From positions 1 through 8,842 of the forward strand of contig DFQX01000090.1 in NCBI GenBank assembly GCA_002381155.1: a stretch of DNA of 8,842 nt. Reading direction: 5' to 3'. The position numbers and the translations under genes are program-made. Numbering within the stretch: the stretch's first letter is position 1; every line of letters begins with the position of its first letter. This document shows positions 1-5,205 of the stretch, one piece after another. The DNA comes from Flavobacteriaceae bacterium UBA3478. GTDB lineage: Bacteria; Bacteroidota; Bacteroidia; Flavobacteriales; Flavobacteriaceae. Below the pieces are notes generated by a model. The model ran no database searches. It was not told where the DNA came from and was given only the letters and a program-made list of their open reading frames with translations.

Positions 1-308
1 ATAAACTTAAATCCTCTAGTCTCGTCAAATCGTTGAGCCGCTTTGATTAGTCCTAAGTTACCTTCATTAATAAGGTCGGGTAGGGTTAATCCTTGGTTTT
101 GATACTGCTTGGCTACCGATACGACGAATCTAAGGTTAGCCTTAGTAAGTTTTTCTAAAGCACGTTGATCACCTGCTTTGATCTTCTGAGCTAATTCTAC
201 CTCTTCTTCAGCGGTGATCAGATCTACTTTACCAATTTCTTGTAAATATTTGTCTAGGGATGCGGTTTCTCTATTAGTAACCTGCTTTGTAATTTTTAAC
301 TGTCTCAT
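1..308 (-). CDS. rpoD: RNA polymerase primary sigma factor RpoD/SigA (partial, C-terminal part beyond window)
   Basis: This encodes the N-terminal 102 residues of the housekeeping sigma factor, which binds core RNA polymerase and recognises general promoters. The protein starts MRQLKITKQVTNRETASLD, the characteristic start of Bacteroidota primary sigma factors. Region 1.2 follows at about residues 16-48 (DKYLQEIGKVDLITAEEEVELA), then regions 2.1-2.2 at about 53-100, including LRFVVSVAKQY, the core-binding LPDLINEGNLGLI and the start of 2.3 at RFDETRGFKF. There is no acidic region 1.1, as is usual for this phylum, where the whole protein is about 290 residues. The ATG at 306-308 begins directly at the conserved MRQL, so the start is secure. 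The gene lies downstream of pnp, separated from it by a terminator, and appears to have its own ECF-like promoter. It is not a small ECF factor, because region 1.2 and the full region 2 are present. Confidence 0.96.
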   Translation of the reverse strand, partial: MRQLKITKQVTNRETASLDKYLQEIGKVDLITAEEEVELAQKIKAGDQRALEKLTKANLRFVVSVAKQYQNQGLTLPDLINEGNLGLIKAAQRFDETRGFKF

Positions 309-336
309 GTGCGTTTTGGAATGATGTCGCTTAGTT

Positions 337-362
337 ATACGCAGGAAGTTTCGAAAGGTTAC
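337..362 (-). promoter_or_regulatory. Putative ECF-type promoter of rpoD
   Basis: Read on the minus strand, GTAAC (358-362) and CGTAT (337-341) are separated so that exactly 16 nt lie between AAC and CGT. This is the usual architecture of extracytoplasmic-function sigma promoters (an AAC-type -35 and a CGT-type -10). Transcription would start near 330, giving a leader of about 22 nt before the ATG at 308. No TAnnTTTG box, the usual Bacteroidota housekeeping -7 element, is visible in the gap. The call rests on motif and spacing alone. Confidence 0.45.
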
Positions 363-374
363 AATTATTTGTAA
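359..374. repeat. Operator-like palindrome overlapping the rpoD -35 element
   Basis: A perfect 6-4-6 inverted repeat, TTACAA-TTAT-TTGTAA, lies between the pnp terminator and rpoD. One arm shares bases with the putative -35 GTAAC (358-362). Such a position would suit a repressor or activator site. It is AT-rich and short, so chance is a real alternative. Confidence 0.35.
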
Positions 375-405
375 AAAAATAAAGGGGAGTTTTTAACTCC
401 CCTTT
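374..405 (-). terminator. Intrinsic terminator of pnp
   Basis: An 11-bp perfect stem (381-391 with 395-405; AAAGGGGAGTT pairs with AACTCCCCTTT) closes a 3-nt loop. Read on the minus strand it is followed by a T-rich tract (TTTATTTTTTT) running down to about 374. It lies 37 bases after the pnp stop codon and separates pnp transcription from rpoD. Confidence 0.9.
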
Positions 406-441
406 AAAACTAGCTAGTCTGAATTAGTCTTCAGAGCTTTC

Positions 442-2682
442 TTATTGATCTCGATCTGATCGGTGATTACGATCTTTAGATCTATTGTCACGGCCGTGGC
501 GCGAATCTCTAGAACCTCTATTATCTCTGCGATCGTTTCTTGGAGCTCTTTCTACGTAACCTTCAGGTTTTTCTAAAAGAGCTTTACGTGACACTTTCTC
601 TTTCTTGGTTCTTGGGTCAAATCCAAAGTACTTAACTTCAAATTCATCACCCATGTTGATAACGTCGCTGACATTTTCAGTTCGTTCCCATGCAAGCTCT
701 GATACGTGAAGTAGTACTTCGTTTCCAGGAGCATCTACGTATTCAACTACTGCACCAAATTCAAGCATTTTAATTACCTTAACCTTATAGGTAGATCCAA
801 CTTCAGGCTTGAACATTAATGATTCAATTGAAGCGATTACACTATCGATACCTTCTTGGCTAGTACCTAGAATTTCAACAACACCTTCTCCGGTTTCATT
901 CTCGTTAATAACGATGGTACATCCGGTAGTTTTTTGAAGTTCTTGAATGTTTTTACCACCGCTTCCGATAAACGCTCCGATAAGATCACCAGGGATATTA
1001 GTAGTAACGATTTTAGGAGCATGAGCCTTAACTTCTGCTTTAGGAGTATCAATGGTTTCGATCAGCTTGCCTAGAATATGTAGTCTTCCGTCTTTAGCTT
1101 GCATTAAAGCTTTAGTAAGGATTTCGTAAGAAAGACCTTTTACCTTAATGTCCATTTGACATGCGGTGATACCATCTGCTGTACCTGTCACTTTGAAGTC
1201 CATATCACCAAGGTGATCTTCGTCACCTAGGATATCTGAAAGTACTGCATACTTGCCACTCTCGCTATCAGTGATAAGTCCCATTGCGATACCTGAAACT
1301 GGCTTTTTGATTTGAATACCGGCATCCATAAGAGCTAGTGTCCCCGAACATACGGTAGCCATTGAAGAAGAACCATTAGATTCTAATACTTCAGACACTA
1401 CACGAACCGTATAAGGACAGTCGTCAGGAATCATATTCTTTAACGCTCTTTGAGCTAGGTTACCGTGTCCAACTTCTCTACGTGAAGTACCTCTAATTGG
1501 TCTCGCTTCTCCTGTGGAGAAAGGAGGGAAGTTATAGTGAAGATAGAACGTTTCTTCTCCTTCTAATGACGGCATATCGATGATATTAGCCTCGCGAGAA
1601 GTACCTAGGGTTACAGTAGATAAAACCTGAGTCTCACCACGGGTAAAGATACCTGAACCGTGGGTAGATGGTAAATAATCAATTTCACACCAGATAGGAC
1701 GAATTTCGTCGGTCTTTCTTCCATCTAAACGAAGGCCTTCGTCTAAGGTTAGATTACGTACTGCCTCTTTTTCAACTTTACTGTAATAGCTACCGATTAG
1801 CTTGCCCTTTTCTTCTAATTCTTCTTCTGAAAAACTCGCTTTAACCGCTTCTTTGATTTCAGCAAATGCGGCACCACGTTCCTTTTTAGAAGATCCAGCT
1901 TTCGCAACAGCGTAAACTTTGTCGTAAGCGAGTTCATGAATTCTTTGATAAAGCGCTTCGTCTTTAGCAGCCTCTTCGAATTCACGGGTTTCTTTCTTAC
2001 CTACTTGCTCCACCAAGCGGTGCTGAGCATCACATTGTACGCGAATAGCTTCGTGAGCGAATTTAATGGCCTCAACCATTTCTTCTTCGCTGATCTCCTT
2101 CATCTCACCTTCAACCATCATTACTGAATCGTAAGAGGCTCCGATGATCATATCGATATCAGATTCTTTTAATTGTGCTAGGGAAGGGTTAAGAACAAAT
2201 TCCCCGTTTACACGTCCGATACGAACCTCTGAAATAGCAGTTTCGAATGGAATATCTGATAATTGCAGTGCGGATGAAGCTGCAAGACCTACAAGGGCGT
2301 CAGGAGTGATCGATTCATCGTAAGACATCATCTGAATCATTACCTGAGTCTCTGAGTGGTAATCTTTTGGAAATAATGGGCGAAGTACACGGTCAACGAT
2401 ACGCATGGTTAATACTTCACCATCACTTGGTCTAGCTTCTCTTTTGAAGAAACCACCAGGGTATCTACCTGCTGCAGCAAATTTCTCTCTATAATCCACT
2501 GTAAGTGGAAGGAAGTCAACGTCAGCTGCTTGATAATTTGAAACTACTGTACATAGTAACATACAGTTTCCTGAGCGTACGACTACCGAGCCATGCGCTT
2601 GTTTGGCAAGTTTACCAGTTTCAATACTGATTGTTCTGCCATCACCGAGATCAATGATCTCTTGAAATGTTTTTGGAATCAT
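442..2682 (-). CDS. pnp: Polyribonucleotide nucleotidyltransferase (PNPase)
   Basis: PNPase is a trimeric cytoplasmic 3'-5' exoribonuclease that phosphorolyses RNA to nucleoside diphosphates and can also add 3' tails. From the chosen ATG the protein has 746 residues: first RNase PH domain about 1-145, helical linker about 225-310, catalytic second RNase PH domain about 315-545 with RGTSRREVGHG (397-407), phosphate-binding SNGSSSMA (435-442) and GDEDHLGDMDFKVTG (486-500), KH domain about 555-622 with GxxG motif IGSGGKNI (572-579), and S1 domain about 627-700. The last 35 or so residues are a low-complexity Arg/Asp/Asn tail. The frame is open to a GTG at 2722-2724, but the ATG at 2680-2682 starts the family-typical MIPKTFQEIIDLGDGR, and the GTG sits in a small hairpin. 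It lies downstream of rpsO, a widely conserved pairing. I see no clear promoter, so expression may come partly from rpsO read-through. Confidence 0.97.
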   Translation of the reverse strand: MIPKTFQEIIDLGDGRTISIETGKLAKQAHGSVVVRSGNCMLLCTVVSNYQAADVDFLPLTVDYREKFAAAGRYPGGFFKREARPSDGEVLTMRIVDRVLRPLFPKDYHSETQVMIQMMSYDESITPDALVGLAASSALQLSDIPFETAISEVRIGRVNGEFVLNPSLAQLKESDIDMIIGASYDSVMMVEGEMKEISEEEMVEAIKFAHEAIRVQCDAQHRLVEQVGKKETREFEEAAKDEALYQRIHELAYDKVYAVAKAGSSKKERGAAFAEIKEAVKASFSEEELEEKGKLIGSYYSKVEKEAVRNLTLDEGLRLDGRKTDEIRPIWCEIDYLPSTHGSGIFTRGETQVLSTVTLGTSREANIIDMPSLEGEETFYLHYNFPPFSTGEARPIRGTSRREVGHGNLAQRALKNMIPDDCPYTVRVVSEVLESNGSSSMATVCSGTLALMDAGIQIKKPVSGIAMGLITDSESGKYAVLSDILGDEDHLGDMDFKVTGTADGITACQMDIKVKGLSYEILTKALMQAKDGRLHILGKLIETIDTPKAEVKAHAPKIVTTNIPGDLIGAFIGSGGKNIQELQKTTGCTIVINENETGEGVVEILGTSQEGIDSVIASIESLMFKPEVGSTYKVKVIKMLEFGAVVEYVDAPGNEVLLHVSELAWERTENVSDVINMGDEFEVKYFGFDPRTKKEKVSRKALLEKPEGYVERAPRNDRRDNRGSRDSRHGRDNRSKDRNHRSDRDQ

Positions 2683-2690
2683 AAAATTGT

Positions 2691-2704
2691 TAGGATAAAT
2701 CCTA
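2691..2704. repeat. Short palindrome in the pnp leader
   Basis: TAGGAT-AA-ATCCTA is a perfect inverted repeat beginning 8 bases upstream of the pnp start codon. It could occlude the ribosome-binding region as RNA or serve as a small protein-binding site. The 2-nt centre makes a tight hairpin unlikely without opening the inner pair. Confidence 0.3.
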
Positions 2705-2711
2705 GTGTTTT

Positions 2712-2724
2712 GTGCCTGTGGCAC
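2712..2724. repeat. Small hairpin in the pnp leader
   Basis: GTGCC-TGT-GGCAC is a 5-bp GC-rich stem with a 3-nt loop, about 30 bases before the pnp ATG. It contains the alternative GTG start of the pnp frame, which argues against that start being used. Confidence 0.35.
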
Positions 2725-2734
2725 GAGTTAAACA

Positions 2735-2776
2735 ATTGGTCAATAGTTGTGTTGTTGTGAAGTGTGGTAGACCAAT
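2735..2776. repeat. Paired inverted repeats upstream of pnp (possible long leader hairpin)
   Basis: ATTGGTC (2735-2741) and GACCAAT (2770-2776) are perfect 7-nt inverted repeats separated by 28 nt, in the spacer between the rpsO terminator and pnp. As RNA they could form the base of a stem-loop. The pnp mRNA leader of Escherichia coli folds into a long stem used for autoregulation through RNase III and PNPase, but no sequence similarity to it is claimed. Confidence 0.3.
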
Positions 2777-2803
2777 GAAAAACTGAGAAACGACGAGCGT
2801 TTC

Positions 2804-2832
2804 AAAAAAAAAGGCATTCGTTGGAATGCCCT
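2804..2832 (-). terminator. Intrinsic terminator of rpsO
   Basis: The stem GGCATTC (2813-2819) pairs with GAATGCC (2824-2830) around a 4-nt loop. On the minus strand it is followed by nine T residues (2804-2812). It starts 7 bases after the rpsO stop codon. Read-through would be needed for rpsO-pnp co-transcription. Confidence 0.88.
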
Positions 2833-2839
2833 TAATAGA

Positions 2840-3109
2840 TTATTTACGGATCCCTAGATCTTTAATAAGCGAACGATACTTCTCGATATCATTAGCTTTT
2901 AAATAGTCTAGAAGACTACGACGCTTACCTACTAAGCGAATTAATGAACGCTCGGTATTAAAATCTTTGTGATTTTTCTTTAAGTGTTCAGTTAAGTGAT
3001 TGATTCGGTAAGTGAAAAGAGCGATTTGCCCTTCTGTCGAACCCGTGTTAGTTTCAGAACCCCCGTATTGCTTGAAGATTTCTGCTTTTTTTTCTTGTGA
3101 TAAATACAT
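2840..3109 (-). CDS. rpsO: Ribosomal protein S15
   Basis: S15 is a primary-binding protein of the 30S subunit that contacts helices 20-22 of 16S rRNA and forms an intersubunit bridge. From the chosen start the protein has 89 residues, the normal length, and carries the family signature in order: GSxxNTGSTEGQIALFTYRI-type N-terminal segment, LTEHLKKNHKDFNTERSL, then LVGKRRSLLDYLK and the C-terminal IRK. The ATG at 3107-3109 gives the family-typical MYLS start. An in-frame ATG at 3119-3121 would add four residues (MNIG) and cannot be excluded, as no Shine-Dalgarno sequence discriminates. It sits upstream of pnp with its own terminator, promoter-like box and hairpin leader. Confidence 0.97.
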   Translation of the reverse strand: MYLSQEKKAEIFKQYGGSETNTGSTEGQIALFTYRINHLTEHLKKNHKDFNTERSLIRLVGKRRSLLDYLKANDIEKYRSLIKDLGIRK

Positions 3110-3137
3110 GCCAATATTCATTAATGATTATTATGTA

Positions 3138-3158
3138 CCTGATTGACGCTCAATCAGG
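3138..3158 (-). promoter_or_regulatory. Perfect leader hairpin of rpsO (possible S15 autoregulatory or mRNA-stabilising element)
   Basis: CCTGATTGA (3138-3146) and TCAATCAGG (3150-3158) form a perfect 9-bp stem with a 3-nt loop. It begins 3 bases downstream of the putative -7 box, so the transcript would start at or near its base. No T tract follows on the minus strand, so it is not a standard intrinsic terminator for accD. S15 is known to repress its own mRNA in several bacteria through leader structures that differ between phyla, so a regulatory role is plausible but inferred. Confidence 0.5.
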
Positions 3159-3161
3159 CGG

Positions 3162-3169
3162 CAAATATA
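3162..3169 (-). promoter_or_regulatory. Putative rpsO promoter -7 box
   Basis: The minus strand reads TATATTTG, an exact match to the Bacteroidota -7 consensus TAnnTTTG, in the accD-rpsO gap. No TTG-type -33 element is visible at the expected distance. Transcription would start close to 3156. Confidence 0.5.
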
Positions 3170-3178
3170 GGTTATTTT

Positions 3179-4069
3179 TTAAGATAGCTCTTCTGCTTTT
3201 TCAGAAACTTTTCTCAGTGGTAGGTTGAGGATCAGGTCAATATATAAATTGATCTTTTTCTTCAATTCTTTTCTATGAGAGATGAAATCTAAAAAACCAT
3301 GCTCCTTTACAAACTCTGCAGTCTGAAAACCTTCAGGTAAATCTTGTCCTGTAGTATCCTTCACTACTCGAGGCCCTGCAAAACCGATTAGAGCTCCAGG
3401 TTCAGCAATGTTGATATCTCCTAACATTGCATAGGATGCTGTTGTACCTCCAGTAGTAGGATCGGTGCAAAGTGAGATGTAAGGCAATTTAGCTTCATCG
3501 AGTTGAGCTAGCTTTACAGAGGTTTTAGCCATTTGCATTAAGGACAAAGCCGCCTCCATCATTCTTGCTCCTCCTGATTTTGAAATGATTACAAATGGCG
3601 CTTTCCTCTTTATAGCGACGTCTACCGCACGCGCGATTTTCTCTCCAACTACACTTCCCATTGAGCCTCCGATGAAACTAAAATCCATACAAGCGACAAC
3701 AATCTCGCGTCCTGCAGATAATCCGTAGGCTGTTCTGATTGCATCGTTTAATTTGGTCTTTTTCTTAGCGTCAACCAGACGGTTCTTATACTTCTTAGTG
3801 TCTTCAAAATTTAAAGGGTCCTTTGAAGAAAGTTCTTGGTTGAACTCGGTAAATGTGTTGTTATCAAAAAGTAATTCGAAATACTCCTTACTTCCAATGC
3901 GTACATGATAATCATCTTCAGGACTTACAAACGCATTTTTAGCTAACTCGTCAGACTCAACTATTTTTCCGGTAGGAGATTTAAACCAAAGCCCTTTTGG
4001 GGTGTCTTTTTTCTCCTCCGTAGCCGTTTGTATTCCCTTTTCTGTTCTTTTAAACCAAGCAGATGCCAT
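3179..4069 (-). CDS. accD: Acetyl-CoA carboxylase carboxyltransferase subunit beta
   Basis: AccD pairs with AccA to move the carboxyl group from carboxybiotin to acetyl-CoA, making malonyl-CoA for fatty acid synthesis. The 296-residue length is normal. The crotonase-fold carboxyltransferase core runs from about residue 105 to 285, with GGSMGSVVGEKI (134-145), the SKSGGARMMEAA oxyanion segment (163-174), CTDPTTGGTTAS (201-212) and GFAGPRVVKDTTG (229-241). The N-terminal segment that is normally a four-cysteine zinc ribbon has none: positions aligning with its cysteines read KSPTG (30-34) and VSPEDD (48-53), and the only cysteines are at 127 and 201. Flavobacterial AccD proteins, as I recall them, share this loss. 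The start MASAWFKRTEKG matches the family start (M-WFKR) and lies 15 bases after the fbaA stop, so the two genes are probably co-transcribed. Confidence 0.96.
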   Translation of the reverse strand: MASAWFKRTEKGIQTATEEKKDTPKGLWFKSPTGKIVESDELAKNAFVSPEDDYHVRIGSKEYFELLFDNNTFTEFNQELSSKDPLNFEDTKKYKNRLVDAKKKTKLNDAIRTAYGLSAGREIVVACMDFSFIGGSMGSVVGEKIARAVDVAIKRKAPFVIISKSGGARMMEAALSLMQMAKTSVKLAQLDEAKLPYISLCTDPTTGGTTASYAMLGDINIAEPGALIGFAGPRVVKDTTGQDLPEGFQTAEFVKEHGFLDFISHRKELKKKINLYIDLILNLPLRKVSEKAEELS

Positions 4070-4084
4070 ACTTTGTTGTTTTTG

Positions 4085-5158
4085 TTATAGAGTGTTCACG
4101 TTGTTCAGGTCCTCGAACGCTTTTTTCAGACGAGAAGAGAAAGTGTCTTCTCCTTTTCGTAACCAAACTCTTGGGTCGTAATGCTTTTTGTTTGGAGATT
4201 CTTCTCCTTCTGGATTACCAATTTGCGTTCTTAAGTAATCGATTTTTTCAGTCATATAGTCACGAATACCTTCTGTGAAAGCGAATTGAAGGTCGGTATC
4301 GATGTTCATTTTAACCACACCGTATCCGATCGATTCTCTGATTTCTTCAACAGACGAACCAGATCCACCATGGAAAACAAAATCGATTGGGTTATGCTCG
4401 CTGATATTATATTTCTCTTGAATGTATGCCTGAGAATCTTTAAGAATGGTTGGAGTTAGCTTTACATTTCCTGGCTTGTATACCCCATGCACGTTTCCGA
4501 ATGCAGCAGCAATGGTAAAACGAGGTGAAATCTTTGAAAGTTCCTCGTAAGCGAAAGCGACCTCTTCAGGCTGAGTGTATAGTTTAGAAACATCTACGTC
4601 ACTATTATCTACACCATCTTCTTCACCACCGGTGACTCCTAGTTCGATCTCTAAAGTCATGTCCATTGTAGACATTCTTTTCAGATATTCTTTGCAAATT
4701 TCGATGTTCTCTTCGATCGGCTCTTCAGATAAGTCGATCATATGTGAACTAAAAAGTGATTTGCCCGTCTCTTTGTAAAATGCTTCGCTAGCATCTAAAA
4801 GACCATCAATCCAAGGAAGTAGCTTTTTAGCACAGTGATCAGTGTGTAAGATTACTCGAGCACCGTATGCTTCTGCTAGTTGATGAACGTGTTTTGCTCC
4901 AGCTACAGCCCCTGCAATTGCAGCCTTTTGGTTTTCGTTAGATAATCCCTTTCCGGCATTAAACTGTGCTCCTCCGTTCGAAAATTGAATAATTACTGGG
5001 GCGTTTAACGCTACAGCAGTCTCCATAACGGCGTTGATCGTGTTTGAACCAACTACGTTAACAGCAGGTAGGGCGAAAGACTTTTCTTTAGCCAGTTTGA
5101 AAATAGCTTGAACTTGGTCTCCAGTGGCTACCCCTGCAGGGATTGATGATAAACTCAT
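4085..5158 (-). CDS. fbaA: Fructose-bisphosphate aldolase, class II
   Basis: This zinc-dependent aldolase interconverts fructose-1,6-bisphosphate with glyceraldehyde-3-phosphate and dihydroxyacetone phosphate in glycolysis and gluconeogenesis. The protein has 357 residues, like the class IIA enzyme of Escherichia coli (359). Catalytic and metal residues are visible by motif: D107 and H108 in HTDHC, E172 in IELGVTGGEEDG, H224 in GNVHGVY, H263 in FHGGSGS, and the phosphate-binding NIDTD at 285-289. The start ATG at 5156-5158 gives MSLSSIPAGVATGDQVQAIF, in register with the family. It is followed after 15 bases by accD, forming an apparent fbaA-accD operon that links triose supply to malonyl-CoA synthesis. 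A TAnnTTTG box lies 29 bases upstream of the start codon. Confidence 0.97.
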   Translation of the reverse strand: MSLSSIPAGVATGDQVQAIFKLAKEKSFALPAVNVVGSNTINAVMETAVALNAPVIIQFSNGGAQFNAGKGLSNENQKAAIAGAVAGAKHVHQLAEAYGARVILHTDHCAKKLLPWIDGLLDASEAFYKETGKSLFSSHMIDLSEEPIEENIEICKEYLKRMSTMDMTLEIELGVTGGEEDGVDNSDVDVSKLYTQPEEVAFAYEELSKISPRFTIAAAFGNVHGVYKPGNVKLTPTILKDSQAYIQEKYNISEHNPIDFVFHGGSGSSVEEIRESIGYGVVKMNIDTDLQFAFTEGIRDYMTEKIDYLRTQIGNPEGEESPNKKHYDPRVWLRKGEDTFSSRLKKAFEDLNNVNTL

Positions 5159-5187
5159 TCGTTTGGTTTTTTGATTATGTTAGTCGA

Positions 5188-5195
5188 CAAATGTA
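5188..5195 (-). promoter_or_regulatory. Putative fbaA-accD promoter -7 box
   Basis: The minus strand reads TACATTTG, an exact TAnnTTTG match, just after the tamL stop codon and 29 bases before the fbaA ATG. The predicted leader is about 24 nt and A-rich before the start. No obvious -33 TTG element is present. Confidence 0.45.
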
Positions 5196-5205
5196 AGAAA
5201 TGCTT

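Noticed and set aside
867..1052. Minus-strand reading frame of 61 codons inside pnp
   Set aside because: It lies wholly inside the well-supported pnp gene in another frame and has no recognisable domain.
1936..2127. Plus-strand reading frame of 63 codons antisense to pnp, hydrophobic in character
   Set aside because: The Phe/Leu-rich composition is what antisense of Lys/Glu-rich coding produces; no start signal or family resemblance.
2683..2724. Upstream GTG start for pnp, adding 14 residues
   Set aside because: The added residues are not typical of the family, the GTG lies in a hairpin, and the ATG at 2680-2682 matches the conserved PNPase N-terminus.
3138..3158. Reading the hairpin as the intrinsic terminator of accD
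   Set aside because: No T tract follows the stem on the minus strand, and the hairpin sits downstream of a promoter-like box for rpsO.
4063..4278. Plus-strand reading frame spanning the accD-fbaA junction
   Set aside because: Antisense shadow of the 3' end of fbaA, with no homology that I can recognise.
4575..4778. Plus-strand Ser/Thr-rich reading frame antisense to fbaA
   Set aside because: Low-complexity shadow of an acidic stretch of the aldolase gene.
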